A stretch of DNA of 64,000 bases from Klenkia brasiliensis (lineage in GTDB: Bacteria > Actinomycetota > Actinomycetes > Mycobacteriales > Geodermatophilaceae). The position numbers were made by a program, and so were the translations under genes. Below the pieces are notes generated by a model. The model was not told the origin of the DNA and did no database searches. It saw only the letters and a list, made by a program, of their open reading frames with translations. Position 1 is the first letter of the stretch, and the number at the start of each line of letters is the position of its first letter. Location of the stretch: assembly GCF_900100695.1 (NCBI RefSeq), contig NZ_FNCF01000001.1, positions 124,001 through 188,000 on the forward strand, in the 5' to 3' direction. Below, piece by piece: positions 1 to 8,194 of this stretch.

Positions 1-348
1 GCGATGGCTGCGCTGCCCGACCGCCTCGGCGAGGTGGTCGAGCGCAGTTTCTTCGGTGATGAATCCCTGACCGACATCGCGGTCGACCTCGGGGTCACCC
101 TCTCCCGGGTCTCGCAGATGCGTGCGCGGGCCCTGGTGCTGCTGCACGCCGCGATGAGCGAGGCGTGGGAGGAGCGGCCGGTGGTCGCCGCGGGCGGCGT
201 CCGGGCGCGGACCCAGCAGGCCGGCTACGTCGCCCAGGTGCTGCAGCGCACCGGCGAGCGAGCGCGCCCGGTCGCCTCCCGGGCGCTGTACCCGCCGCCC
301 CCGCGCACCCCCGCGGCGGTCCGCCGGGCCTTCGGCCAGCCGGCCTGA
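1..348 (+). CDS. fliA: FliA/WhiG-type sigma factor, C-terminal end (partial)
   Basis: The reading frame is open from the first base, so the gene begins outside the window; 115 residues remain. They hold sigma-70 region 4: a helix-turn-helix near residues 20-42 with the run LTDIAVDLGVTLSRVSQM, the pattern of sigma-28 family factors (FliA in flagellated bacteria, WhiG in sporulating actinomycetes). A basic, Pro/Ala-rich tail of about 55 residues follows, longer than in E. coli FliA. The gene sits directly upstream of flagellin, and the flagellar units downstream carry promoter elements of the class this family reads, so FliA is the natural assignment. Regions 1-3 are not visible, so a WhiG-like developmental factor cannot be excluded. 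Confidence 0.8.
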   Translation, partial: AMAALPDRLGEVVERSFFGDESLTDIAVDLGVTLSRVSQMRARALVLLHAAMSEAWEERPVVAAGGVRARTQQAGYVAQVLQRTGERARPVASRALYPPPPRTPAAVRRAFGQPA

Positions 349-378
349 CCCCTTCGGCGAATTCCTCGCCGGTTCGGC

Positions 379-406
379 TCAAGTCCGACCCCCGAGCAGC
401 CGTAGA
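379..406 (+). promoter_or_regulatory. Sigma-28-type promoter of flagellin
   Basis: A TCAA box at 379-382 is followed after 16 bases by GCCGTAGA at 399-406. The FliA/WhiG consensus is TAAA or TCAA, N15-16, GCCGATAA. The -10 departs from the GCCGATGA/T form used elsewhere in this locus by lacking the AT after GCCG. Transcription would start near 413, leaving a leader of about 65 bases to the flagellin start. Confidence 0.6.
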
Positions 407-477
407 CACCCCCGTACCACCCGCAGCACGGATGCAGCGGGGAACCCCAGCACCGCCCCACATCCAGGAGGATCACC

Positions 478-1617
478 ATGGGCATGCGCATCAACACCAA
501 CACCGCGGCGATGAACGCCTACCGCAACCTGTCGGTCAACGACTCGGCGATGAGCAAGTCGCTCGAGAAGCTGTCCTCCGGTTTCCGCATCAACCGCGCT
601 GCGGACGACGCTGCGGGTCTGGCCATCTCCGAGGGCATGAAGTCCCAGATCGGTGGCCTCAAGGTCGCCGTCCGCAACACCCAGGACGGCGTCAGCGTCG
701 TGCAGACCGCTGAAGGCGCGCTGGCCACCACGACCAGCATCCTGCAGCGCATGCGCGACCTGTCCGTGCAGGCCGCCAACACCGGTGGTCTGTCGAGCGA
801 CGCCAAGGGCAACATCCAGTCCGAGGTGACCCAGCTGAAGGCCGAGCTGGACCGCATCGCCAACACCACGAAGTTCAACGGCAAGGCCCTGCTGGACGGC
901 AGCTACAGCGGCCAGTTCCAGGTCGGCGCCAACGCCACCGCCTCGGACAAGATCACCGTCACCATCGGCACCGCGATGAGCGCTGCCGGCCTGGGCGTGA
1001 ACGGCGTCGACGTCACCACCGGTGGCGCCAGCTACTCCGACGGCCCGGGCACGGTGGACCTCGCCGCGTCCGCCGCCACGGCGTCGACGATCACCTACGG
1101 CGGCAACACCTACACCCTGGACCTGACCGGCTGGTCCACCGGCGGCAAGTCGACCGACGCCGCCAAGAACCAGTCGCTCATCCAGAGCCAGCTGGACAAG
1201 CAGCTGAACGGCTCGCCGATCAGCGGCAAGATCGACTCCTTCGGTGGCGTCACCATCGCGGGGCCGACCGGCATGACCACCGTCGGCGGCACCGGCTACT
1301 TCGGCGGTCTCACCGCCGACGCCACCCCCGGCAGCGACGGCGGCACCGCTGCGCTGGCCACGATCGACGCGGCCATCAAGACGGTGTCCACCACGCGGGC
1401 CAACCTGGGTGCCATCCAGAACCGGCTCGAGCAGACCACGGCCAACCTGAACATCGCCGTGGAGAACCTGACCGCCTCGAACTCGCGCATCGTCGACGTC
1501 GACATGGCCTCGGAGATGACCGAGTTCAGCAAGAACCAGATCCTGGTCCAGGCCGGCACCTCCATGCTGGCCCAGGCCAACCAGTCCGCCCAGTCGGTCC
1601 TCAAGCTCCTCCAGTGA
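478..1617 (+). CDS. fliC: Flagellin
   Basis: Filament subunit exported through the flagellar type III channel. The 379-residue product starts MGMRINTNTAAMNAYRNLSV and has the conserved N-terminal D0/D1 helices (about residues 1-140, with SSGFRINRAADDAAGLAISE), a variable Gly/Thr/Ser-rich middle (about 150-290) and the C-terminal coiled coil ending QSAQSVLKLLQ. The ATG is preceded by a strong AGGAGG site. Length is intermediate for flagellins, so the exposed D2 region is modest. Only one flagellin gene is seen here. It stands as a single-gene unit with its own sigma-28-type promoter and a strong hairpin downstream, as expected for a highly expressed late gene. Confidence 0.97.
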   Translation: MGMRINTNTAAMNAYRNLSVNDSAMSKSLEKLSSGFRINRAADDAAGLAISEGMKSQIGGLKVAVRNTQDGVSVVQTAEGALATTTSILQRMRDLSVQAANTGGLSSDAKGNIQSEVTQLKAELDRIANTTKFNGKALLDGSYSGQFQVGANATASDKITVTIGTAMSAAGLGVNGVDVTTGGASYSDGPGTVDLAASAATASTITYGGNTYTLDLTGWSTGGKSTDAAKNQSLIQSQLDKQLNGSPISGKIDSFGGVTIAGPTGMTTVGGTGYFGGLTADATPGSDGGTAALATIDAAIKTVSTTRANLGAIQNRLEQTTANLNIAVENLTASNSRIVDVDMASEMTEFSKNQILVQAGTSMLAQANQSAQSVLKLLQ

Positions 1618-1653
1618 GCTGAGGCGGGGTAGACCCGCACCACTGCACTCCCG

Positions 1654-1687
1654 GTGAGGGGGGTGGCCACCCGGCCACCCCCCTCAC
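1654..1687 (+). terminator. Terminator hairpin after flagellin
   Basis: A perfect 15-bp inverted repeat (GTGAGGGGGGTGGCC with its complement) encloses a 4-base loop at 1669-1672 and can be extended by a G-U and a C-G pair. It lies 37 bases after the flagellin stop. There is no T-tract, as is common for actinobacterial terminators. Confidence 0.75.
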
Positions 1688-1731
1688 TGCTGTTCCCGGG
1701 TCACCCGCACGGGTGGGAACCGGCCGTCGGC

Positions 1732-1758
1732 TCAACACGGCGCCGCGGCAGCCGATGT
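1732..1758 (+). promoter_or_regulatory. Sigma-28-type promoter of the fliD unit
   Basis: TCAA at 1732-1735, a 15-base spacer, then GCCGATGT at 1751-1758. This is a near-perfect FliA/WhiG element, lying between the flagellin terminator and fliD, with a leader of about 45 bases to the start codon. Confidence 0.75.
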
Positions 1759-1807
1759 AGAGGGAGCAGCACCCGACCACGACCCGTTCAAGAGGAGGAC
1801 CGGCGCG

Positions 1808-3217
1808 ATGGTGACCATGGGGATCGACGGGCTGGCCTCCGGCCTGGACACGACATCGATCATCAGCAACCTGATGAAGATCGAGGCCAAGCCGCAGGAC
1901 CTGCTGAAGACGCAGCTGTCCGCGGCGCAGGCCAAGGGCACCGCCTACCGGGCGGTCAACACCCGCTTCGACGCGATCCGCAGCGCGGCCGAGGCCCTGA
2001 CGGGCACCGGCCTCGCCGCCGCCCGCACCGCCTCCAGCACGAACACCGCGGTGACCGCCACCGCGACCTCGGCCGCCCTCGACGGGGCCTCGCTGAGCTT
2101 CCGGGTCGAGCAGACCGCCGCCAGCAAGCAGGTGCTCAGCTCCAGCAGCTGGACGTCGGCCTCCGACCCGGTCACCAGCCAGCCCAAGCCGGCGTGGCCG
2201 ATCAAGGTGCTCGACAGCTCCGGCGCCACCGTCGGCCAGATCGCGCTGCCGGCCGACGCCACCCTCTCCGACGCGGTCGCCGCCATCAACGGTGCCGGCT
2301 ACGGCGTGCACGCCACGATCGTCCAGCTCGGCCCCACCGAGTTCCGGCTCCAGGTCACCAGCGACGGGACCGGCACCGCCGGTGCGCGCACGCTCCAGGG
2401 CGCCGACGAGGACGCCTCCACGGCGGAGAGCGGCTTCGAGCTCAGCCGCGCCGGGCGCAACGCGGTCATCAGCCTCGAGGGCACCGGGCGCCAGGTGTCG
2501 TCCTCGACCAACACCTTCAAGGACGTCCTCCCGGGCGTCTCGTGGACCGTGTCGAAGGCCGACCCCAGCGCCTTCGAGCCGACCACCATCACCGTGGGCG
2601 CCGACGCCGCAGCCACCACTGCCAAGGTCAAGACCCTGGTGGAGGCCGTCAACGGCGCCCTGGGCCTGATCAAGGGCTACACCACGTCGGCCGCCGGCGC
2701 GACCGTCGCGACGCTGCAGGGCGACCAGGCCCTGACCCAGCTGTCCTCCCAGGTGCTCACCGCGGTGTCCTCGGCCATCGGCGGCAAGAGCGCCGCGACC
2801 ATCGGCCTGCAGCTGAACAAGGACGGCACGATCGCCTTCGACGCGTCGGTGTTCGCGGCCAAGCTGGCCAGCGACCCGGCCACGGTCACCGCGATCCTGT
2901 CCGGCACGACCGCCTCGACCACCAACGGCGTCACCACCCCGGCGGTGGACGGCATCGCCGGCAAGCTCGCCGCGGTGGCGAAGGCGGCCAGCGACTCCTC
3001 CACCGGGACGCTGGTCCAGCTCGCCCAGGGCCGGGACAGCCTCGCCGACTCCCTGCAGGACCGCATCGACGCCTTCGACATCCGGCTCGCCGCGCGGCAG
3101 GCGACCCTCACCAAGCAGTTCGCCACGCTCGAGACGTCCCTCAACACGATCAAGAACCAGTCGTCCTGGCTGAGCTCGCAGATCGGCCAGCTGTACAACC
3201 CGAACAAGTCGTCCTGA
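1808..3217 (+). CDS. fliD: Flagellar filament cap protein FliD
   Basis: Hook-associated protein 2, which caps the growing filament and folds incoming flagellin. The 469 residues begin with the family signature MGIDGLASGLDTTSII (from residue 4), and FliD N- and C-terminal domains flank a Thr/Ser/Ala-rich middle. The C-terminus is coiled coil and ends SWLSSQIGQLYN. Two ATGs lie three codons apart; the first (1808) is chosen because GAGGAG sits about 9 bases upstream of it, whereas the second would be 18 bases away. It leads a three-gene unit with fliS and a small downstream gene. Confidence 0.95.
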   Translation: MVTMGIDGLASGLDTTSIISNLMKIEAKPQDLLKTQLSAAQAKGTAYRAVNTRFDAIRSAAEALTGTGLAAARTASSTNTAVTATATSAALDGASLSFRVEQTAASKQVLSSSSWTSASDPVTSQPKPAWPIKVLDSSGATVGQIALPADATLSDAVAAINGAGYGVHATIVQLGPTEFRLQVTSDGTGTAGARTLQGADEDASTAESGFELSRAGRNAVISLEGTGRQVSSSTNTFKDVLPGVSWTVSKADPSAFEPTTITVGADAAATTAKVKTLVEAVNGALGLIKGYTTSAAGATVATLQGDQALTQLSSQVLTAVSSAIGGKSAATIGLQLNKDGTIAFDASVFAAKLASDPATVTAILSGTTASTTNGVTTPAVDGIAGKLAAVAKAASDSSTGTLVQLAQGRDSLADSLQDRIDAFDIRLAARQATLTKQFATLETSLNTIKNQSSWLSSQIGQLYNPNKSS

Positions 3218-3251
3218 CGCCCCCGCTCCCCCGTCGCCCAGGAGAACCCGA

Positions 3252-3638
3252 ATGACCGCCGCGCTGCGCTCCCGCTACCAGTCCTCCGCCGTCGAGACCG
3301 CCTCCCCCCAGCGGCTGCTCGTCATGCTCTACGACCGGCTCGCACTCGACCTGGTGCGCGCCGAGGCGGCCCTGGGCGAGGGCGACCGCATCGAGGCCAG
3401 CGCGCAGCTGATGCACGCCCAGGACATCGTGCTCGAGCTGCACAGCACGCTGAACCCCGAGGTGTGGGAGGGCGCGGGCGCGCTGAGCTCGCTCTACACC
3501 TGGCTGTACAGCGAGATGGTGCTGGCCAACGTCAAGGGCGACGCCCGCCGGGTGGCCGACTGCCGCACCGTCGTCGAGCCGCTGCGGGACGCCTGGGCCG
3601 AGGCCGCGGCGATCCTCGGCGGCCAGAGCGCGGGATGA
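3252..3638 (+). CDS. fliS: Flagellin export chaperone FliS
   Basis: FliS binds the C-terminal helix of flagellin in the cytoplasm, prevents premature polymerisation and delivers it to FlhA. The 128 residues carry the family opening (RYQSSAVETASPQRLLVMLYD) and a four-helix all-alpha pattern, including LSSLYTWLYSEMVLANVKGD in the third/fourth helices. It follows fliD by 34 bases with an AGGAG site upstream, the usual fliD-fliS order. Confidence 0.95.
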   Translation: MTAALRSRYQSSAVETASPQRLLVMLYDRLALDLVRAEAALGEGDRIEASAQLMHAQDIVLELHSTLNPEVWEGAGALSSLYTWLYSEMVLANVKGDARRVADCRTVVEPLRDAWAEAAAILGGQSAG

Positions 3639-3645
3639 CCCCGCC

Positions 3646-4071
3646 GTGACGCTGCCCGGCCTGCGGGCCATCCGCGCGAGCGACCCCTGGCCCGCGACCC
3701 CGGCCAACCGGGCCGACGACCAGCCCGGCGACCGCCGGCGCCGGTCCGACGTCCCGCCGCGCACGTGGGCCGAGGCCCTCGACGACCTCGAGGACGACGC
3801 CCGGTCCGCCGAGCGCACCCTGGCGGGTGCCTCGCCCGACGAGATCGCCGCCTGGGGACGCCGCTCCACCGACTGGGTGCCCCCGAGCGGTCTGGGCCCG
3901 CTGCCCGACGACCTGCGCGAGCGGGCGGCGCGGCTGCTGCAGCACCAGCTGGCGGTCGCCGAGGCGCTCGTCGAGGGCATCACCCAGTCCCGCCGCCAGC
4001 GCGACCTGGCGGCCCGCATGTCGCAGTCCCCGAGCCGCCCGGTCTCCTCGTTCATCGACCGACCGGTCTGA
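3646..4071 (+). CDS. Hypothetical protein in fliT position
   Basis: A 141-residue, largely helical, charged protein starting with GTG 7 bases after fliS. No family can be assigned from sequence alone. Residues about 38-110 contain two or three amphipathic helices (EALDDLEDDARSAERTL; LRERAARLLQHQLAVAEALV), flanked by a basic Pro-rich N-terminus and a short tail. fliT or a flagellin-modification helper commonly occupies this place after fliD-fliS, and FliT-type chaperones are small and helical, so a FliD chaperone is plausible but is inference from position. No membrane segment or signal peptide. A strong hairpin follows. Confidence 0.65.
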   Translation: MTLPGLRAIRASDPWPATPANRADDQPGDRRRRSDVPPRTWAEALDDLEDDARSAERTLAGASPDEIAAWGRRSTDWVPPSGLGPLPDDLRERAARLLQHQLAVAEALVEGITQSRRQRDLAARMSQSPSRPVSSFIDRPV

Positions 4072-4096
4072 GGACCGCACAGCAGATCTGCACAGG

Positions 4097-4131
4097 AGCC
4101 CCCAGCTCGGCACCCGCCGGACTGGGGGTTC
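4097..4131 (+). terminator. Terminator after fliD-fliS unit
   Basis: CCCCCAG (4099-4105) pairs with CTGGGGG (4122-4128), followed by TTCTT. This is the most classical-looking intrinsic terminator in the flagellar locus and closes the fliD-fliS unit. Confidence 0.7.
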
Positions 4132-4264
4132 TTGCGTTCACCAGGCCGATGAGCTGGCACGACTCAACATCGACCCGCAGGTGTCGATACTCCTGGCACC
4201 ACCCCACCTCCCCCCTCCGCACGAGCCGCCCCGTTCGTCACACACGTCGCCACGGCCACGATGG
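4132..4264 (+). other. Non-coding leader region before flgB
   Basis: No credible ORF. It is less GC-rich than its surroundings. It holds a dyad ATCGAC-N8-GTCGAT at 4169-4188 that could be an operator, two copies of CTGGCAC (4154 and 4193 areas), and a GCCGATGA at 4145 with no matching -35. The functional promoter for flgB is placed at 4265-4292. Confidence 0.35.
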
Positions 4265-4292
4265 TCACGACGGGCCCGCGGACTGCCGATGA
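4265..4292 (+). promoter_or_regulatory. Sigma-28-type promoter of the flgB unit
   Basis: TCAC at 4265-4268, 16 bases, GCCGATGA at 4285-4292. It precedes flgB by about 80 bases and would drive the long flgB-to-flgE unit of basal body, export ATPase and hook genes. In enterobacteria such early genes are FlhDC-dependent, so FliA-type control here would be a flatter hierarchy. Confidence 0.7.
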
Positions 4293-4373
4293 CCGTTGCA
4301 CGCGACGGACCTGCCTTCCCGAGGGTCCGCGCGAGCACCGCGGAGGTAGTGACATGGAGCGGACGGGCATCCG

Positions 4374-4727
4374 GTGATCGGCATCTCCGACACCACGATG
4401 ACGGCGTTGCACGCGGCCCTCACCGGCCTCGCGCAGCGGCAGCGGGTCAGCAACGACAACATCGCGAACGTCAACACCCCCGGCTTCCTCGCCGGCCGGA
4501 CCGACTTCGAGTCCTCGCTGCGCTCCGAGCTCGCCGACGGGTCCACCCCCGCCATCAGCGGCGGCTCGGTGCACCGCTCCCTGGCCGCCACCCGGACCGA
4601 CGGCAACAACGTCGACCTGGACTCCGAGACCGTCATCGCCACCGAGACCGGCCTGCGCTACCAGCTGGCGCTGCAGGCCCTCAACGGCAAGTACGACCTC
4701 CTCAGCGCCGCGATGCGGACGCAGTGA
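4374..4727 (+). CDS. flgB: Flagellar proximal rod protein FlgB
   Basis: FlgB is one of the proximal rod subunits joining the MS ring to the distal rod. The 117 residues have the rod/hook N-terminal motif (ALTGLAQRQRVSNDNIANVNTP) and a C-terminal helix (GLRYQLALQALNGKYDLLSAAMR). GTG start; an ATG 20 bases upstream is out of frame. Its TGA overlaps the ATG of flgC by one base. First gene of a run of thirteen tightly packed genes. Confidence 0.93.
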   Translation: MIGISDTTMTALHAALTGLAQRQRVSNDNIANVNTPGFLAGRTDFESSLRSELADGSTPAISGGSVHRSLAATRTDGNNVDLDSETVIATETGLRYQLALQALNGKYDLLSAAMRTQ

Positions 4728-5134
4728 TGAGCACCTTCGACGCCCTGCGGATCTCGGGCTCCGGCATGACGCTGCACCGCAAGTACCTGGACGCGGTCTC
4801 GGACAACATCGCCAACATCAACACCGCAGCCGCCCCGGGCCAGGAGGCCTTCAAGGAGCGGTTCATCGTCGCCCAGGCCGTCGACTACGGCTCGGGCACC
4901 GGCGGCGTCCGGGTCGCCGGCGCGGCCTTCGGCAGCGGCGAGGGCAAGCTCGTCTACTCCCCCGACAACCCGCTGGCCGACGACGAGGGCTACGTGCGGA
5001 TGCCCGACATCGACCTGGGCACGCAGATGACCAACCTGCTCATCGCCCAGCGCGGCTACCAGGCCAACATCAGCGCGATCTCGCGCGCCACCGACGCCTA
5101 CCAGGCGGCCCTCTCGCTCGGGAAGAACCTGTGA
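4727..5134 (+). CDS. flgC: Flagellar proximal rod protein FlgC
   Basis: A 135-residue rod subunit. The N-terminal rod signature reads LRISGSGMTLHRKYLDAVSD then NIANINT, and the C-terminus has the conserved LIAQRGYQANISAISRATD. The ATG overlaps the flgB stop (TGATG), so translation is probably coupled. Length is normal for FlgC. Its own TGA overlaps the GTG of fliE. Confidence 0.95.
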   Translation: MSTFDALRISGSGMTLHRKYLDAVSDNIANINTAAAPGQEAFKERFIVAQAVDYGSGTGGVRVAGAAFGSGEGKLVYSPDNPLADDEGYVRMPDIDLGTQMTNLLIAQRGYQANISAISRATDAYQAALSLGKNL

Positions 5135-5544
5135 CCGTCAACCCGCTCGCGCTCACCACCGGCACCGGCGTCGGTGTCAGCTCCGGCTACTACAACAACG
5201 GCGTCAGCAACAGCGTGGCGTCGGGCGACATCGCCGGGATGCTGACCAACGGCGTGTACACCGCCGGCAGCGCCGGGGTGGCCGGGTCGACCGGCACCAC
5301 CGCCGTGCCGCGGACCGCCGACGGCAGCTCCTTCGCCGACCTGCTGTCCTCCTCCATCGGGCAGCTGCAGGGCCTGCAGAGCACTGCCGATACCTACGCG
5401 CAGCAGGCCGCCACCGGCGACCTGCAGGACGTCCACGACTACATGATCGCGGCGAACGAGGCCAAGCTCGCCACGACCGCCGTCGTCACCATCAAGAACA
5501 AGGCCGTCGAGGCCTTCAACGAGATCATGAGGATGCCGGTCTGA
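5131..5544 (+). CDS. fliE: Flagellar hook-basal body protein FliE
   Basis: FliE forms the junction between the MS ring and the proximal rod and is the first export substrate. The 137-residue product has a low-complexity Gly/Ser/Val N-terminal half (about 1-65) and the family C-terminal part: FADLLSSSIGQLQGLQSTAD, then GDLQDVHDYMIAANEAKLATT and a terminal KAVEAFNEIMRMPV. The N-terminus is 25-30 residues longer than E. coli FliE. GTG start in a GTGA overlap with flgC. Confidence 0.93.
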   Translation: MTVNPLALTTGTGVGVSSGYYNNGVSNSVASGDIAGMLTNGVYTAGSAGVAGSTGTTAVPRTADGSSFADLLSSSIGQLQGLQSTADTYAQQAATGDLQDVHDYMIAANEAKLATTAVVTIKNKAVEAFNEIMRMPV

Positions 5545-7115
5545 TGCCCGCCGTTCTTGCCGGCCCGCTGGACCGGGTGCGCACGACGCTGGCCACGATG
5601 ACCTTCCAGCAGAAGGCCATCGCCGCCGTCCTGGTGCTGGGCCTCGCGCTCGGCTCGTTCTTCTTCGTGCGCTGGGTGACCACGCCGACCTACGAGCCGC
5701 TGTTCTCCAACCTGTCGGCCAGCGACGCCTCCGCCATCCGCGACGAGCTGGACACCGAGGGCGTCTCCTACCAGCTGCAGGGCACCGACACGATCCTGGT
5801 GCCCAAGGACCAGGTGTACAGCCTGCGCCTGTCGATGGCCGGCAAGGGCCTGACCCCGCAGGCCGGCAGCGACTCGGGCTACGCGCTGCTGGACCAGCAG
5901 GGCATCACCACCAGCGAGTTCGAGCAGCAGACCACCTACCAGCGGGCGCTCGAGGGCGAGCTGAACAACACCCTCGAGTCGATGAACGGCGTGAAGACCG
6001 CCGCCGTGCACATCGCGATGCCCAAGGAGGAGGTGTTCGTGACCGACACGAGCAACCCGACCGCCTCGGTGCTGCTGGACCTCACCCCGGGCACCGACCT
6101 GTCCGGCGAGCAGGTGCAGTCCATCATCAACCTGGTCGCCGGCTCCGTCTCCGGCATGAAGCCCGCCGACGTCACCGTCACCGACACCGACGGCCAGCTG
6201 CTGTCCGCGGCCGGCGGCGTGGGCGGTTCGAGCAGCCAGTCCGACGCCACGTCGACCTTCCAGAACACGCTGCAGGCCAACGCGCAGAACCTGCTCGACC
6301 GCGTGCTGGGCCCGGGCAACTCCATCGTCACGGTCGCCGCGACGATGAACTTCGACCAGAGCCAGAGCACCGCGACCACCTACAGCTACCCCACGCAGAT
6401 CCCGGCGACGTCGGAGGCGACGACGTCGGAGACCTACACCGGCAGCGGCTCGGGCGTCAGCGGCGTGCTCGGCACCGACGGCACCACCGGCGGCACGACC
6501 GGCGGCGACGGGAACTACGACAAGAACTCCACGACGGTCAACAACCCGATCAACACCACCGTCACCAACACCGTCTCCACCCCCGGCCAGGTCGAGCGGC
6601 TCACCGTCGCGGTGGCCCTGAACACCGCCGGCGGCAGCACCGTCCCCAACGGCACGATCCAGGACCTGGTCAGCCAGGCCGTCTCGCTGGACCCCGCCCG
6701 CGGCGACGCCATCACGGTGTCCTCGATGGCCTTCAGCACCGCCGCCGCCGACGCCGCGCAGGCCGGCATCGCCGCGGCCGACGCCGCCGCCGCCAGCGAG
6801 CAGATGTGGTCGATGGTCAAGACCGGCGCCATCGTCGGCGGTCTGCTCCTGGTCCTGCTGCTCGTGTGGCTGAAGAACCGGAAGAAGAAGGGCGACCTCG
6901 ACGAGGACTACGAGGAGCTGGACGGCGACTACGACGACCTCGACGCGCTGCAGGTGGCCAGCACCCGCGACGCCGGCCTGCACTCGCGCACCGCGGCGGC
7001 CGTGGAGGCCATGGAGCGCCAGCGCCTGCGCGGTGAGATCACCAACATGATCGAGTCGCAGCCCGACGCCGTCGCGTCGACCCTGCGCGGCTGGTTGGCC
7101 GAGAGCCGGACATGA
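5544..7115 (+). CDS. fliF: Flagellar MS-ring protein FliF
   Basis: FliF builds the membrane-embedded MS ring that houses the export gate and carries the C ring. The 523 residues show an N-terminal membrane segment (about 20-42), periplasmic ring-building motifs with the YscJ/FliF domain (about 45-200, including LRLSMAGKGLTPQAGSDSGY and YQRALEGELNNTLESM), a Gly/Thr/Ser-rich linker (about 285-350), a second membrane segment (about 428-445, GGLLLVLLLVWL) and an acidic cytoplasmic tail with a final helix that binds FliG. Start overlaps the fliE stop by one base. Confidence 0.97.
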   Translation: MPAVLAGPLDRVRTTLATMTFQQKAIAAVLVLGLALGSFFFVRWVTTPTYEPLFSNLSASDASAIRDELDTEGVSYQLQGTDTILVPKDQVYSLRLSMAGKGLTPQAGSDSGYALLDQQGITTSEFEQQTTYQRALEGELNNTLESMNGVKTAAVHIAMPKEEVFVTDTSNPTASVLLDLTPGTDLSGEQVQSIINLVAGSVSGMKPADVTVTDTDGQLLSAAGGVGGSSSQSDATSTFQNTLQANAQNLLDRVLGPGNSIVTVAATMNFDQSQSTATTYSYPTQIPATSEATTSETYTGSGSGVSGVLGTDGTTGGTTGGDGNYDKNSTTVNNPINTTVTNTVSTPGQVERLTVAVALNTAGGSTVPNGTIQDLVSQAVSLDPARGDAITVSSMAFSTAAADAAQAGIAAADAAAASEQMWSMVKTGAIVGGLLLVLLLVWLKNRKKKGDLDEDYEELDGDYDDLDALQVASTRDAGLHSRTAAAVEAMERQRLRGEITNMIESQPDAVASTLRGWLAESRT

Positions 7116-8194
7116 CCCTGGCGTCCGTCGAGCAGATGGTGGGCCTGGAGCCCGGGGGCGACCCCGACCGGGCTCCCGTCCGCCTGCCCCGACGCGACCT
7201 CTCCGGCCTCCGCAAGGCTGCCCTGTTCCTTGCGCAGATGACCCGGGAGGAAGCGGGGGCCGTCATGGCCCAGCTGACCCCCGAGGAGATCGACGCCCTC
7301 ACCGGTGAGCTGATGCGGCTCAAGAGCGTGGACCCGGGCGACATCGACGACGTCCTGTTCGAGTTCCACGACCGGATGCTGCACGCGCCGTCGGTCGGCG
7401 CCGGCGGTCTCGAGTTCGCCCGCCAGGCCCTGACCGCCGGCCTGGGCGACGCCGAGGCCGAGGCCGTCCTCGGCCGGCTGCAGAGCGTCTACGAGGAGCC
7501 GCCGTTCACCTCGCTGCGCAACGCCGACACCCGGCAGCTGCTGTCCTTCGTGCGCGAGGAGCACCCGCAGATCATCGCGCTGGTGCTGGCCCACCTGCCC
7601 GCCCCGCAGTCGGCGGAGCTGATGAGCCGGCTGGACCCCGCGCGGCAGGCCGACGTCGCGCTGCGGATCGCGATGATGGACCGCACCACCCCCGAGGTCG
7701 TGCGGCTCGTCGAGGACGAGATCGGGCGCCGCATGGGCTCGCTGCTGTCCTCGCCGGAGCTGCCCGCCGCCGGTGGCGTGGAGACCCTGGTCGAGATCAT
7801 CAACCGGGCGTCGCGGCCGACCGAGAAGTCGATCCTGGAGGCCCTGGCCACCAACGACCCGGAGCTGGCCGAGCGGGTGCGCTCGCAGATGTTCGTCTTC
7901 GAGGACATCGTCATCGTCGACGACCGGTCCATGCAGCTGGTGCTCCGCGAGGTCTCCCCCGCCGACCTGGCCGCCGCGCTCAAGGGCGTGCGGGACGACG
8001 TCCGCGACAAGGTCATGCGGAACCTCTCCGAGCGCGCCGCGCTCGACCTCACCGACGAGATCGAGCTGCTCGGCCCGGTCCGCGCGGCCACGGTCGGCGA
8101 GGCCCAGGCCCGGGTGGTCGCGGTCCTGCGGACCATGGAGGAGTCCGGCCAGATCACCATCGACCGGGGAGGCGACGATGACCTCATCGCCTGA
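7112..8194 (+). CDS. fliG: Flagellar motor switch protein FliG
   Basis: FliG is the rotor component that contacts MotA and generates torque. All three domains are present in 360 residues: N-terminal FliF-binding (about 25-125, LRKAALFLAQMTREEAGAVM), middle with the EHPQ motif (EEHPQIIALVLAHLP, about 148-162) and the C-terminal torque domain (about 215-350) with the charged helix near VLREVSPADLAAALKGVRDD. ATGA overlap with fliF. The N-terminus is about 25 residues longer than usual. It ends inside the start region of fliH. Confidence 0.97.
   Translation: MTLASVEQMVGLEPGGDPDRAPVRLPRRDLSGLRKAALFLAQMTREEAGAVMAQLTPEEIDALTGELMRLKSVDPGDIDDVLFEFHDRMLHAPSVGAGGLEFARQALTAGLGDAEAEAVLGRLQSVYEEPPFTSLRNADTRQLLSFVREEHPQIIALVLAHLPAPQSAELMSRLDPARQADVALRIAMMDRTTPEVVRLVEDEIGRRMGSLLSSPELPAAGGVETLVEIINRASRPTEKSILEALATNDPELAERVRSQMFVFEDIVIVDDRSMQLVLREVSPADLAAALKGVRDDVRDKVMRNLSERAALDLTDEIELLGPVRAATVGEAQARVVAVLRTMEESGQITIDRGGDDDLIA

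Noticed and set aside
4145-4152. GCCGATGA just after the fliD-unit terminator
   Set aside because: No TCA at the right distance (the -35 position is GGGG). The nearby element at 4265-4292 fits better.
4154-4200. TGGCAC boxes resembling sigma-54 -24 elements
   Set aside because: No TTGC -12 element at the right spacing, and actinobacteria generally lack sigma-54.
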